Shown here: positions 9,276-18,552 of the stretch, in pieces
Numbering within the stretch: the first letter of the stretch is position 1
Layout of the letters: each line of letters begins with the position of its first letter
Source of the DNA: G963665815 sp942492065
Lineage (GTDB): Bacteria > Cloacimonadota > Cloacimonadia > Cloacimonadales > JAIOQZ01
DNA: 64,000 bases
Assembly (NCBI GenBank): GCA_942492065.1
Contig: CALODV010000008.1
Location: 868,001 to 932,000, forward strand
Direction: 5' to 3'
Notes under the pieces: generated by a model
The model's input: only the letters and a program-made list of their open reading frames with translations
What the model was told of the DNA's origin: nothing
Databases searched by the model: none
Made by a program: the position numbers and the translations under genes

Positions 9276-10220
9276 CTAATAATAGCTGTATTGTAGTTTT
9301 ATAATGCCATTGTAACCTGATGCCAGATACACATAACTTCCTTTTACTGCAAAATCTTCCACAGTTCCTCCAGTATCATAATTTTCTAAATAATCAAGAG
9401 ATTCTCCTGAAATTGTGTATAGGTCCAAGCCCATAGACCTGTTACTACAGTATATTAAAGGATAATTCACCACTATTTTAGTGTAATCATTGGAGACAAT
9501 ATGTGTATTGTTTTCTATTGGAATATTATCATCACTTAATGTAAAGTGTTTAATTCCAATATCAGTTACAATAAATAAGTTATCATTATAACCATCGATA
9601 GCTTTTGCTCCCACAAGCGCAGTTGTATGGTCAAGCGTCAGGAAATCTGAGTCTGAAATATCAAAAATGTTAATGAAAAAGTCATCAATAACAGCAAGAA
9701 CAGGATAAACCAGTACCATATCATTGGCTGCATCCGATAAAGGATATTCAGATATTAGAGAGAATGTTTCATCATCAAGTCTTATTCTGCTCACAGTTCC
9801 ATTATCTGCAAGTAAGAAGAAATCATTCCCGTACATTTCGATTTTTTTGATATTTTCTATAGAGTAAGAAGAAATATATTCGGAATCATTTGAGCCCGTA
9901 ATTCTATAGTAGTGCAACTCTCCCCACGAATAAAATATGAAACGATTCTGGAAAAAGAATATTGCATCTGAGTCTCTATATAGATTATGAAGAAATGCAA
10001 TAGATGATGTATTTGGCTCATAATACAAAGCGAGTCCGTCACTTGAATCATTGGCCAGAATATATTCGTCACTTACCGCAATCTTGTCGGTATAGTTGCC
10101 ATTTGTAAACTCTGTCACATATTCCAGTCTAGCTTGATTATTAATTCCATCCCCTGACACGATATTTTTACAAGAAACCAGTGTAATAAGAACTATCAGC
10201 AAATTTATGATTTTTTTCAT
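9276..10220 (-). CDS. Lipoprotein with beta-propeller-like repeats
   Basis: 314 residues. The N-terminus is a lipoprotein signal with lipobox LVSC (Cys17). The rest contains repeated blocks of the LVIVD/propeller type: VSDEYILANDSSDGLALYY, YNDNLFIVTDIGIKHF, NYPLIYCSNRSMGLDLY and KGSYVYLASGYNGIIKL, each a strand-turn-strand with a terminal aromatic. Similar proteins are common in FCB outer envelopes and have no assigned ligand. ATG at 10220 follows AAGGA by six bases. It lies directly after the hybrid histidine kinase gene (11-base gap), which raises the possibility of a sensory accessory role; that is inference. Confidence 0.65.
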   Translation of the reverse strand: MKKIINLLIVLITLVSCKNIVSGDGINNQARLEYVTEFTNGNYTDKIAVSDEYILANDSSDGLALYYEPNTSSIAFLHNLYRDSDAIFFFQNRFIFYSWGELHYYRITGSNDSEYISSYSIENIKKIEMYGNDFFLLADNGTVSRIRLDDETFSLISEYPLSDAANDMVLVYPVLAVIDDFFINIFDISDSDFLTLDHTTALVGAKAIDGYNDNLFIVTDIGIKHFTLSDDNIPIENNTHIVSNDYTKIVVNYPLIYCSNRSMGLDLYTISGESLDYLENYDTGGTVEDFAVKGSYVYLASGYNGIIKLQYSYY

Positions 10221-10231
10221 TAATTATCCTT

Positions 10232-13200
10232 TCATGAATCACTTATTGAACTCAATACTTTTATCTTCTTTATCAGTTCAGGAAACTGATCGAAAGTCTT
10301 ATGAAGATTCTCCACATCAAAGTTCTGCGCTTGGTTAACAAGAGTATCACCCCATTTCTTAAGGAAAGCAAGTCCATAGTCTTCACCAACTATCTGGATT
10401 CTACTTGCAAAATCCTGCATTTTACTAATTATAGGAGTCTGTTTAAGAACTTCCCAGTCTTTTATCAAGTCAGAGTTAATCTTCTTCACCAAATCAGGAA
10501 GTTTAGCAATAACCTCTTTACTGAGATCTTCATTTATATCTGAAGAATTATCTTCAACTTCCTCAATTGAGTCTATTTCAGTATACGGCATATACTTCAT
10601 CATAGCAAGAATCAATCCAAGATTTGAAACAGGCTTGAAAACAATTTCATCACATCCTGCTTTTAAAATCCTTTTTTCTTCTCCTTTCATAGCAAACGCA
10701 GTAACAGCAATAACAGGAATTGATTTAAGATCATCATTATTCTTAATGAATCTTGTTGCTTCATAACCATTCATGATATTCATTTTCATATCCATGAAAA
10801 TTATATCAGGTTTGTATTCGTGAGCTTTCTCAATTGCTTCTTTACCGTTCGTAGCTTCAATCAGTTTGAAAGGATGTCTTTCCAGCATGCTCATCAGAAG
10901 TGATCTGTTCACCTCTACATCATCTACGATGAGTATTGTTGCCTCTGGGAATTCTATCAACTCAGGGTCAACATTAGTTTTCTTCTTAACGGAATTATTA
11001 TCTCTGGTTTCTACATCCGGGAATTCTATTTTAAAGCAACTGCCTTGGTTTATTTCACTAGTAAGAGATATTGATCCACCCATAAGCTCTACCAATTTCT
11101 TAGTAATAGATAAACCAAGCCCTGTACCTCCATATTTAGCTTCATCCTGACCTGATTTTTGTCTGAAGGCCTCAAAAATTCTTGAATGCTGGTTCTCTTC
11201 TATTCCAACACCGGTATCAATTACTTCAATTATTAGCTTACATTTCTTCTCACTCTTGTACTCAGATTTTAACACTATTCTCACATGACCTTCATCAGTA
11301 AATTTAATTGCATTACCAATCAAGTTCATGAGTATCTGTCTTAATCTGATTTCGTCAAAGAAAATTGATACAGGTACATTATCAAACTTTTCATAAATAT
11401 ATTCCAATTCTTTCTGTTCTATCTTCCATTTAAAAATCTGTTTCAGTTCTTCCATGAGAGTTTCAATATGCAGAACATTATAGTTGAGAACTATTTTACC
11501 AACTTCTATTTTAGATAAATCCAGAATGTCATTGATCAAGCCTAAAAGGTTTCTACCGCTGGCGGAAATTGATTTCAGATATCCCAATTGTGTATCATCC
11601 TTTATCTTTCCTTCCAGAACTTCTGTGAAACCAAGTATTGCATTCATAGGCGTTCTTATTTCATGACTCATATTTGCGAGGAAGATGCTTTTTGTTTTAT
11701 TAGCTTCATCAGCCTCTTCTTTAGCTTGTCTGAGATCCTCTTCAACCTGTTTTCTCTCTGAAATATCAGAGAATACACCTCTCATACCTTCAAACTTTCC
11801 ATTTGTTATCTCATTCCTACCTCGGAAATGTATCCATATCGGTTCTCCCTTCACAGTCTTGATTCTGAATTCAGTATCAGCATTCAATTCTCCGTAAAGT
11901 GTTTCCTCTATAGTTTCCAAAAAGATTGGTAAATCTTCTTCATATACAAACTCCGTTAACTTGAATCCTATTGCTTTAGCCGGATCCACTCCTGTAAGAA
12001 TTTTAAAGTGAGGGCTAATATATGTTAACTTGGTTTCCGAATCAATCGAGAATATTACATCATTAATATCTTCGACGAGAATTCTGTATTTCTTTTCGGA
12101 ATCAATTAGTGCTGCTTCAGCTTTTTTCAGATCATTGATGTCTGTAATGAAACCTTCAATAGTTCTTACATTTCCGGTTTCATCATAAATTGCTCTGCCC
12201 TGCTCCCATACCCATATTATCTGATTATCTTTTGTTTTAATTCGATAATTATGCTCAAATGGAAGATTGTTTTCAACAGCTTTCAATATTTTTTTTTCCA
12301 ATTCAGGTAAATCTTCATCCAGTATAATAGACTTAAATGAGACACCTTCTCCACCTACAATTTCTTCCGGAGAATAACCTGTAACGAAGTATAAACCTTC
12401 ACTGGTAAATAGCATGGTCCAATCTTCATCCATATTACGTCTGTAAGCAATACCCTGCAAGTTACTGAGGAGTGTCGACATAATCCTCTGGTTTTCCATC
12501 AGATCAGCTGTTCTACGCTCGACCAGGTTCTCCAACTTAGCTCGATATTCTTTTAATTGAGATTCTACCAGTTTCCTTTCATCAATTTCTTGACGCAGGA
12601 ATCTGTTTTGGTTTTCAATTTTCTCGAAACTCAGCTTCAATTGTTTTGCCATCATCTGGAAAGCAGAAGAAAGTTCTCCGATCTCATCGTTAGAAACAAT
12701 TGTCGGTACTTCCTGAATGTGGTGTTTGGATATGTTCTCAGCTGATTCCCGTAACAATGATAAAGGTGCAGTGAGCTTTTTCCCCCTATACCATCCTAGA
12801 AATAGTGAGAGTGGAATTGTACAGGCAAATATAAGTAGTGCTATAAAAATTATTTTCTTCTCTCTCATGATTATTTCATGTGCATCCAATTCTATAGCAA
12901 ACAATCCTATAAGCTTTTCACCCTTGGTAATAGCTGCATAACCGGTTAACCATGCACCCGCAGCATCATTAAAAAAGTAGTTTTTGATATCAGTTTCATG
13001 CGTTTCTGAAAAATACTTCCAAATCTTATATTCGATATCTCGCTTACCGCTCAAATGAGAACGCTGCAAGGCTTCAATGGAGTCACTTATCACGTAGTAG
13101 AGACTGCTGTCCTTTACTTTGATCAGGTAAACAGAGTTAATTTCAGTACCTGCATTCTCAAGTTCACTCAACTTTCCCTTAACGCTGTTATAATGAGTTA

Positions 13201-13435
13201 ATTCCTGCTTGGGATGCATTATTGATTTGAAGTCATCCGGGACAATGTGCATTGATGCAACTGCTGTAACATCATGGAGACGTTCCCATACATCCTTTCT
13301 GAACTGATATCTTGTGTTCAGATACAAACTGGCAGTGATAATTGCTGCAACAATAATTGTAATCATTGCTGCCTGGATACTGAACTTTGTCTGAAGACTA
13401 ATAAACTTCTTTTCTACTACTTCATTGTTTTTCAT
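10232..13435 (-). CDS. Hybrid sensor histidine kinase (two TM, HAMP, two PAS, HisKA, HATPase, receiver)
   Basis: 1067-residue membrane sensor. TM1 about 20-38; periplasmic sensor domain 39-192; TM2 193-214; HAMP 215-268; coiled coil to about 310; two PAS/PAC modules about 320-440 and 445-568; HisKA with phospho-acceptor His591 in FLANMSHEIRTP; HATPase with N box (LMNLIGNAIKFTD), DTGVGIEE and GGTGLGLSI; receiver domain with acidic DD, acceptor Asp882 (FMDMKM) and VTAFA. The last about 105 residues are helical without an obvious HPt phospho-His motif. No separate response regulator with a DNA-binding output is adjacent, so the output partner lies elsewhere. ATG at 13435 has only a weak ribosome site. 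It sits inside the ten-gene unit, 28 bases after the barrel gene. Confidence 0.93.
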   Translation of the reverse strand: MKNNEVVEKKFISLQTKFSIQAAMITIIVAAIITASLYLNTRYQFRKDVWERLHDVTAVASMHIVPDDFKSIMHPKQELTHYNSVKGKLSELENAGTEINSVYLIKVKDSSLYYVISDSIEALQRSHLSGKRDIEYKIWKYFSETHETDIKNYFFNDAAGAWLTGYAAITKGEKLIGLFAIELDAHEIIMREKKIIFIALLIFACTIPLSLFLGWYRGKKLTAPLSLLRESAENISKHHIQEVPTIVSNDEIGELSSAFQMMAKQLKLSFEKIENQNRFLRQEIDERKLVESQLKEYRAKLENLVERRTADLMENQRIMSTLLSNLQGIAYRRNMDEDWTMLFTSEGLYFVTGYSPEEIVGGEGVSFKSIILDEDLPELEKKILKAVENNLPFEHNYRIKTKDNQIIWVWEQGRAIYDETGNVRTIEGFITDINDLKKAEAALIDSEKKYRILVEDINDVIFSIDSETKLTYISPHFKILTGVDPAKAIGFKLTEFVYEEDLPIFLETIEETLYGELNADTEFRIKTVKGEPIWIHFRGRNEITNGKFEGMRGVFSDISERKQVEEDLRQAKEEADEANKTKSIFLANMSHEIRTPMNAILGFTEVLEGKIKDDTQLGYLKSISASGRNLLGLINDILDLSKIEVGKIVLNYNVLHIETLMEELKQIFKWKIEQKELEYIYEKFDNVPVSIFFDEIRLRQILMNLIGNAIKFTDEGHVRIVLKSEYKSEKKCKLIIEVIDTGVGIEENQHSRIFEAFRQKSGQDEAKYGGTGLGLSITKKLVELMGGSISLTSEINQGSCFKIEFPDVETRDNNSVKKKTNVDPELIEFPEATILIVDDVEVNRSLLMSMLERHPFKLIEATNGKEAIEKAHEYKPDIIFMDMKMNIMNGYEATRFIKNNDDLKSIPVIAVTAFAMKGEEKRILKAGCDEIVFKPVSNLGLILAMMKYMPYTEIDSIEEVEDNSSDINEDLSKEVIAKLPDLVKKINSDLIKDWEVLKQTPIISKMQDFASRIQIVGEDYGLAFLKKWGDTLVNQAQNFDVENLHKTFDQFPELIKKIKVLSSISDS

Positions 13436-13463
13436 AGATTTACCACATCAATGTTTTCTGATT

Positions 13464-14561
13464 CTAAAAAGCTTCTCCAATTGAAAAGTATATATTGAAT
13501 GAATCATCATCACTGCTGGATGAGATTCTGTTATTTGATCCGATATCCAGTCTGAGATTCAACCTGTCATCAGGAGAGACTGCATAACGAAATCCAATCC
13601 CATATGCGGCTTTATGTGAACTTAACTGTAATCGGCTGAGTGTTGATGCAACATTACCAATACCGGCAAAAAATGTTCCCGAAAATCTACCCATAAGCGG
13701 ATATCTTATTTCTGACTGTAACAGGACCATGTCCTTATCTTTATATCTTTTTGCAGAAATACCACGCATCAGGTCCTGGGATCCCATAGAAGGCATTTTA
13801 TGAACAGGTGTATCTCCCCATGATAATTTAGAATATATTTGAGAAGCGAATATGATACTCTTTATATTGAAAAAATACCTGAAATCAGACTTCAGTATCC
13901 GGAAACTATAATCACCAGATAGTGATTTATCATAATTCAGAAACTCTGTATCCCAAAAATATCCGGTTAATGGGTAAGTGTCATTATCTCTGGTGTCGGC
14001 AGAAAAACTAGCTCCATATCCAAATAAGGAATAATCTTCAGCTCCATCAATATTGTCGAAAATATATTCCATTTCTTCTTCTCTATCAGATATATTTATA
14101 TCTGAATAGCTTATTACCGGACCAAACTCAAAAATACCTTTTTCCAATGCAGGGTTTAATGAAAAGCCAAACTCCTGAAGATTATAATCGGCATGATCTT
14201 CAAACTTTGTATTATGTCCAGGCAAGTAGATTGAGGAAGGTCTGTCTCTGTAGGATGCTTTAGTATTCAGTTTAAAGCTGTCGGTGATGTACTTACTTAT
14301 AGAAATAAATGAGATTACCTGCTTTTCAGTAGTAAATATACCAGCTATGGAGTACTTGTCATTTTTTTGAGTTTCTTTGAATCTTCTTCTTAACATAACA
14401 TATGCACCTGAGCCAAAACCGGAATCTCCGGAATACATAAGCACCGGAACAATAGTTTTCTTAAGTTTATTTTTTTCTTCAGCAGCATGTAAAGGAAGCC
14501 TAAAAAAAAATATCTGCAAAAGCAGAAAAGCACATAAGGTAATTTTTATCTTATTATCCAT
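13464..14561 (-). CDS. Omp85-superfamily outer-membrane beta-barrel without POTRA domains
   Basis: 365 residues. Signal peptide 1-26, then alternating amphipathic strands. The C-terminal third carries the surface-antigen (BamA/TamA) barrel signature: dense DTRDNDTYPLTGYFWDTEF, MRGISAKRYKDKDMVLLQSEIRYPL, FFAGIGNV and a terminal GFRYAVSPDDRLNLRLDIG ending in Phe. No POTRA repeats precede the barrel, so it resembles short D15-like barrels that insert or display a partner rather than BamA itself. The start overlaps the end of the upstream 110-residue gene by 16 bases, suggesting translational coupling. Role in exporting other products of this unit is possible but unproven. Confidence 0.72.
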   Translation of the reverse strand: MDNKIKITLCAFLLLQIFFFRLPLHAAEEKNKLKKTIVPVLMYSGDSGFGSGAYVMLRRRFKETQKNDKYSIAGIFTTEKQVISFISISKYITDSFKLNTKASYRDRPSSIYLPGHNTKFEDHADYNLQEFGFSLNPALEKGIFEFGPVISYSDINISDREEEMEYIFDNIDGAEDYSLFGYGASFSADTRDNDTYPLTGYFWDTEFLNYDKSLSGDYSFRILKSDFRYFFNIKSIIFASQIYSKLSWGDTPVHKMPSMGSQDLMRGISAKRYKDKDMVLLQSEIRYPLMGRFSGTFFAGIGNVASTLSRLQLSSHKAAYGIGFRYAVSPDDRLNLRLDIGSNNRISSSSDDDSFNIYFSIGEAF

Positions 14562-14878
14562 AATAGTATCGCCCCAAAAAATATTAATCCAGTTGAATAT
14601 CGAACTAATCTGTTAATCCTTTTCCTGATAAAAGCATTAGCTGCTTTTTCCCTCATATAGTATTGTTTACCATCAACAGTGTTAAGTATCTCTTTCTTAA
14701 GAAGAACTTTTACAATGTAACCTTTGAATTGTTTGAGTTCAGCTAATTCAACGGTATTACTCTTGTTTGTGTACCCGTAACTTCTGAAAAAACGTATGAT
14801 TTTGAATTTTTCAAAAACATCAAACGGTGATCTTTTGTACTTCTTCTTAACCTTATTCTGTTTCTTTTTTGTTTTCAT
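14546..14878 (-). CDS. Small basic protein with C-terminal transmembrane helix, unknown function
   Basis: 110 residues, not recognised. The N-terminal 17 residues are almost all Lys, Asn and Gln; the middle (ELAELKQFKGYIVKVLLKKEILNTVDGKQYYM) looks like a small winged-helix-like fold; one hydrophobic segment (about 93-109, STGLIFFGAILLWII) closes the protein. It overlaps the EFR1 gene by 26 bases upstream and the barrel gene by 16 bases downstream, so it is surely read in the same transcript. It might be a tail-anchored cytoplasmic protein. Confidence 0.6.
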   Translation of the reverse strand: MKTKKKQNKVKKKYKRSPFDVFEKFKIIRFFRSYGYTNKSNTVELAELKQFKGYIVKVLLKKEILNTVDGKQYYMREKAANAFIRKRINRLVRYSTGLIFFGAILLWIIR

Positions 14879-15698
14879 TGGTATATCCGTTGGAGTAATT
14901 TATTTTATTACCTGTAAACAATGTGTTTCTAAAAATGTCAAGTCCGTTAATAGAAATTGCGTTTACAGGACAATACAGGAAACACCTGAAACAAAGATCG
15001 CACATACTTGAATCCGGCTTCATGTTCGCGTCATCAATACAATTTGTCGGACATAGTTCTACACACTTACCACACTTTGTACATTTCTTTCGATCAACAA
15101 CAATATCAATCATTTCATGAAGTTTATTCCATAAATCTCTATCTTCTTGCAGGTTAAGAACTCCAGTATCATGACCTTTATATTTTTCATCTAAGGTCAA
15201 ACCAGTTCTGTCCAAAGTTTCTATTAATAAATCGGAACATGTATCAAGTTGTTGAATATCACTCTCTGTAATCATGTTTTTTTTGTATATTGACGGTGTT
15301 TTTAAGTTAAGATTTACAGTTGTCTTATAACCTTTATTTATAAGAACATTATTTACCTTATCCATTAGACCGGGGGCATAACCACCAAAAGTACAAGCAG
15401 TGATTGTATTTATTCCATTAACTTGAGGAAATGCATTAAGACTTTGTGTGATGAATCTATATGTGGTTCCGAAAACTACGGGAAAAATTATGATAATCAG
15501 AGAAATGTTTCTAAAAGATGGAATGAAGTTACTGTCAAAAGAATTGACAATAACTTCATAACCAGTTGAACGTAAAAAGTTTTCTGCATCCTTTACTATT
15601 TTAAGAGTATTTCCGGTTGCAGAGAAATAAATTATAGTCGCTTTTTTACAGCTATTCAGGTGTGTATCCTGCACTTTCAATAGCTTTTTTAACTTCAT
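14853..15698 (-). CDS. EFR1-family flavodoxin/ferredoxin fusion protein
   Basis: Cytoplasmic electron-transfer protein. The N-terminal flavodoxin-like domain starts with IIYFSATGNT, the FMN phosphate loop; the C-terminal domain has two 4Fe-4S motifs, CTKCGKCVELCP and CDLCFRCFLYCP. This order is that of the EFR1 family. The start is uncertain: the frame is open to 15764, but the flavodoxin core begins near 15640. ATG at 15698 is chosen; GTG and CTG codons closer to the core are alternatives. Any of the ATG options overlaps the permease gene, so coupling is likely. The physiological partner is unknown; its place next to a metal permease suggests reduction linked to metal handling, as inference. 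Confidence 0.82.
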   Translation of the reverse strand: MKLKKLLKVQDTHLNSCKKATIIYFSATGNTLKIVKDAENFLRSTGYEVIVNSFDSNFIPSFRNISLIIIIFPVVFGTTYRFITQSLNAFPQVNGINTITACTFGGYAPGLMDKVNNVLINKGYKTTVNLNLKTPSIYKKNMITESDIQQLDTCSDLLIETLDRTGLTLDEKYKGHDTGVLNLQEDRDLWNKLHEMIDIVVDRKKCTKCGKCVELCPTNCIDDANMKPDSSMCDLCFRCFLYCPVNAISINGLDIFRNTLFTGNKINYSNGYTNENKKETE

Positions 15699-16959
15699 CC
15701 AGATCAAATTCACCTTCAACATGAACTTGCTTATTCTGTAAATCAATCTGAACATTTCTAACATTATTAATCTTCATTACGGTATCCTGTACTGTTTTTG
15801 CACAATGATTACAGGACATACCGTGTACAACTATTATCGTAGCTTTTTCTTCCACCTTTATCTCCTTATGAGAAAATCTGTGTTTCAGAGTTGTAAAAAC
15901 TGATCTTAATAAAAGAAGTCCGAATATTGCACCACCTGCAATTTTAATAATACTGTTGCTTTCTTCATGATAATGATTGTGGACTACTTCTTTGATAGAG
16001 ATGTCAAATGTATTAAGGAACAAATCAAAGAGCAATGCAAATATGACTGATCCCGCAATAATTGATCCAAGATATATCAACGTGTTTTTCTTGCCGATTG
16101 CCTTCAGTAAAATTGCAATAGTTGCCGCATTTGTAGCCGGTCCTACAGTCAGAAACACAAAAGCTACTCCGGGAGAAAATCCCTTCATAATCAATGCTAC
16201 AGCTATAGGAATTGAGCTGGTAGCACAAATATACATAGGCACACCTATTACTATTACGACCAGCATACCCAGGAGTCCTGAGTTAATTGATGTTTCTGCA
16301 AAGAAATTATCAGGGATATAAAATGAAATCAATGCTGCAATGATGAGACCAACAATAAAGTGTATTGATATATCATCCAGAAACTCACCAAAAGCATAGT
16401 TCATCATGTATTTAAATCTGTTAACCGGTTTTTCCTCAAGGTTTTCAGTTGAACAGGATTCATCACTGCAGGAACTACTGCTGCAAGAACTGTCCGAGCA
16501 TGTTTCCGGCTCACTCGAATCGAATAACACTTCTTCTTTGTTATTAAAAAGTTCAGTAAATATTCCAGTCATGACTCCCATAATGAAGGCAGCGAAAGGC
16601 CTGAAAATAGCAAAAACAGGACCCAGTGTTCCAAAAGTTGCCATTATGCTGTCGACTCCTGTCTGCGGAGTTGATACAAGAAAAGCAAGGACTGCACTTT
16701 TTGAAGCACCGTTCTTAGATAAATACACACTTGTAGGAATAACTCCACATGAACATAGTGGCAGAGGAACTCCCAGTAAGCACGCATTTATCGACGATTT
16801 ATAGTGATTTCCACCAAGAAATCTCAGAATAAGTTCTCGTTTAAAAAATAAATGAAGAACTCCGACAACAATTAAGCCAAAGAGAAGATAAGAAGCCATG
16901 TCGAAGTAAAGAATTTGAAGCTGAGTCAAAACACCTTTAAGGTGACTGACAAAACTCAT
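15652..16959 (-). CDS. SO_0444-type Cu/Zn efflux permease with C-terminal HMA domain
   Basis: 435-residue inner-membrane protein. The permease core has the family signatures GVPLPLCSCGVIPTSVYL and STPQTGVDSI in the first half and a second half around CATSSIPIAVALIMKG and GPATNAATIAILL, with about eight to ten membrane helices. Between the halves a cytoplasmic loop (about residues 145-180) is packed with Ser and Cys (SSCSSSSCSDESC), a likely metal-binding stretch. The last 70 residues form a heavy-metal-associated domain with GMSCNHC. Together these indicate export of copper, zinc or a similar soft metal. ATG at 16959 follows the pentapeptide gene by two bases, and the 3' end overlaps the EFR1 gene. 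Confidence 0.88.
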   Translation of the reverse strand: MSFVSHLKGVLTQLQILYFDMASYLLFGLIVVGVLHLFFKRELILRFLGGNHYKSSINACLLGVPLPLCSCGVIPTSVYLSKNGASKSAVLAFLVSTPQTGVDSIMATFGTLGPVFAIFRPFAAFIMGVMTGIFTELFNNKEEVLFDSSEPETCSDSSCSSSSCSDESCSTENLEEKPVNRFKYMMNYAFGEFLDDISIHFIVGLIIAALISFYIPDNFFAETSINSGLLGMLVVIVIGVPMYICATSSIPIAVALIMKGFSPGVAFVFLTVGPATNAATIAILLKAIGKKNTLIYLGSIIAGSVIFALLFDLFLNTFDISIKEVVHNHYHEESNSIIKIAGGAIFGLLLLRSVFTTLKHRFSHKEIKVEEKATIIVVHGMSCNHCAKTVQDTVMKINNVRNVQIDLQNKQVHVEGEFDLDEVKKAIESAGYTPE

Positions 16960-16961
16960 AT

Positions 16962-17318
16962 TTATAGACCGTCCCTGTAGCGTAGTCTCGTACCATGATC
17001 AAGAGATAGTCTTAACTCGGAAGAACTAACTGATTTAGGGAAGTAAGCACCCGAAATATGAGCACCATGTATACTTGCTCCTTCCAGATTAGTATTGGTT
17101 AAGTCCAGACCTCTTAAATCACACTGACGCAAATAGGTGTCTGATAAATCAAGTCCATCAGCATTCAAACCGCGTAAATCCAGCATCCTGAGATTAGTTC
17201 CCTTAAGATTAACCGGTTTACCTTTTCTTCGTGCTTCATTAAATTCTGCAATTTTACCTTCTCTCAGCAGCATGTACATTTCGTCCTGGCTGAATTTTGG
17301 TTTATTATTCATGTTCAT
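16962..17318 (-). CDS. Pentapeptide repeat protein
   Basis: 118 residues. About residues 37-96 contain tandem A(D/N)LXX-type pentapeptides (GTNLRMLDLRGLNADGLDL, TYLRQCDLRGL, TNTNLEGASI), enough for two to three coils of a right-handed quadrilateral helix. The N-terminal 35 residues are charged (SQDEMYMLLREGKIAEFNEARRKGK). ATG at 17318 with GAGG upstream. It is the first gene of the unit that ends at the 2.8-kb terminator. Short pentapeptide proteins have many roles; no gyrase-protection claim can be made from so short a helix. Confidence 0.8.
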   Translation of the reverse strand: MNMNNKPKFSQDEMYMLLREGKIAEFNEARRKGKPVNLKGTNLRMLDLRGLNADGLDLSDTYLRQCDLRGLDLTNTNLEGASIHGAHISGAYFPKSVSSSELRLSLDHGTRLRYRDGL

Positions 17319-17389
17319 TCTTTTTCCTCTCTTAATGTTAAGTAAAAGATAAATTCGGATGTGATTTTGACAACTAAAAGTTTGAAAAT

Positions 17390-17418
17390 TTGATAATAGC
17401 TAAGTTACATAATGTCAA
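17390..17418 (-). promoter_or_regulatory. Candidate promoter of the ten-gene unit
   Basis: Minus-strand TTGACA (17413-17418), 17-base spacer, then TATCAA (17390-17395), about 70 bases before the pentapeptide gene start. The best -35/-10 match among the upstream regions of this window. The rest of the 188-base gap between 17319 and 17506 shows nothing else. Confidence 0.45.
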
Positions 17419-17506
17419 TATTTAAACTTGAATGAAATTAAGGTTATTTAATGGTTAGTTACAGTTAAGACATAAATCTTACAATTTACTGATACGAATA
17501 AAAATA

Positions 17507-18073
17507 CTAATAATACTTCTTTAAGACTTCTTCAGCTTTGGTATATCCGTTCTCTGCTGCCTTGTTAAACCACTTTTCTGCTAAAGCTTTGTCTTTTTCA
17601 CAGCCCTGACCGTTAAAACAGAGGATTGCCAGATTGTACTGAGCGATAGCAATATCATTTTCAGCAGCTTGTTTATAGTAAATATAAGCTTTTTCAAAAT
17701 CAGGATCTAGCAGACCGGGGATTCCATTATAGTAGATTCTTCCAAGATTGTATTGAGCTTGCGGATATCCCTTTTTTGCACCTTTTGTGTATAGTTTATA
17801 CGCCAGTTCCAGACTTGCTTTAACCCCAAGCCCCTTTTCATACATCAGCCCGAGATTGTTCATTGCCACAGAATCACCATTAGTTGCCGCCATCCTGAAC
17901 CACTTCACAGCGAGCAGGTGATTTACCTTTGTACCTTCGCCGTGAAAATAAGCCTCAGCAAGATCATACTGAGCTTTTCTATTCCCGGCGTTAGCGTCTT
18001 TTTCCAGTTTTTGAATATCAATTGCATAAAGAAATGAGCACGATAACAAAAGAATTACAAGTATTGATCTCAC
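17507..18073 (-). CDS. Secreted Sel1-repeat protein, GTG start
   Basis: 188 residues. Signal peptide about 1-17, then four Sel1-like repeats of about 36 residues (AQYDLAEAYFHGEGTKVNHL, AMNNLGLMYEKGLGVKA, AQYNLGRIYYNG, AQYNLAILCFNGQGCEKD). The solenoid mediates protein contacts in the periplasm. The start codon is GTG at 18073, which overlaps the upstream stop by one base (TAGTG) and has GGGGA seven bases before it. It and the preceding Sel1 gene form a tandem pair, probably by duplication. Confidence 0.85.
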   Translation of the reverse strand: MRSILVILLLSCSFLYAIDIQKLEKDANAGNRKAQYDLAEAYFHGEGTKVNHLLAVKWFRMAATNGDSVAMNNLGLMYEKGLGVKASLELAYKLYTKGAKKGYPQAQYNLGRIYYNGIPGLLDPDFEKAYIYYKQAAENDIAIAQYNLAILCFNGQGCEKDKALAEKWFNKAAENGYTKAEEVLKKYY

Positions 18074-18531
18074 TATAAATTCCCCAACATTGATCTGGCC
18101 TGAAGATGTCCGGCATCAGATGCTTTCTTCAGGTATTCGTTAGCTTTCTCTATATCCTTTGATACGCCTTTTCCAAGAAAGTACTTTACTCCGAGCTTAT
18201 ACAGAGCATCAGGATATCCTTCATCTGCAGCTTTTCTGAACCACTTGAATGATTCTCTGTAATTGACTCTTACACCTTTTCCATTTTCGTAAAACATTGC
18301 AACTTTATATTCAGACTTAACATGTCCCTTATTGGCAGCCAGTTTATACCAGTGTATAGCATCTTCATACTTGGGTGCAGGCTGTAGGTTCTCGTAAAAT
18401 GCACCTAATTGATACATGGAAATAGTATCTCCTTTAGCAGCCTCTCTTTTTAGTGCATTCAGATTAATAGCTGCAAATAGTTGCATACTGCTCAATAAAG
18501 CTAAAACGGTCAAAAGGTATATCTTTTTCAT
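18073..18531 (-). CDS. Secreted Sel1-repeat protein
   Basis: 152 residues from the second ATG. Signal peptide about 1-20 (cleavage near LFAA), then three Sel1 repeats (SMYQLGAFYENL, SEYKVAMFYENGKGVRVN, ALYKLGVKYFLGKGVSKD) and a partial fourth. An in-frame ATG two codons earlier (18537) is less likely, because AAGAG is well spaced only for the ATG at 18531. The gene follows the Ntn-hydrolase gene by about 20 bases and overlaps the next Sel1 gene by one base, so the three are probably one operon. Partner unknown. Confidence 0.83.
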   Translation of the reverse strand: MKKIYLLTVLALLSSMQLFAAINLNALKREAAKGDTISMYQLGAFYENLQPAPKYEDAIHWYKLAANKGHVKSEYKVAMFYENGKGVRVNYRESFKWFRKAADEGYPDALYKLGVKYFLGKGVSKDIEKANEYLKKASDAGHLQARSMLGNL

Positions 18532-18552
18532 AATCATCTCTTAGTATATAAT

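Noticed and set aside
10301..13498. Small plus-strand frames opposite the histidine kinase
   Set aside because: Shadows of a gene with complete HisKA, HATPase and receiver motifs.
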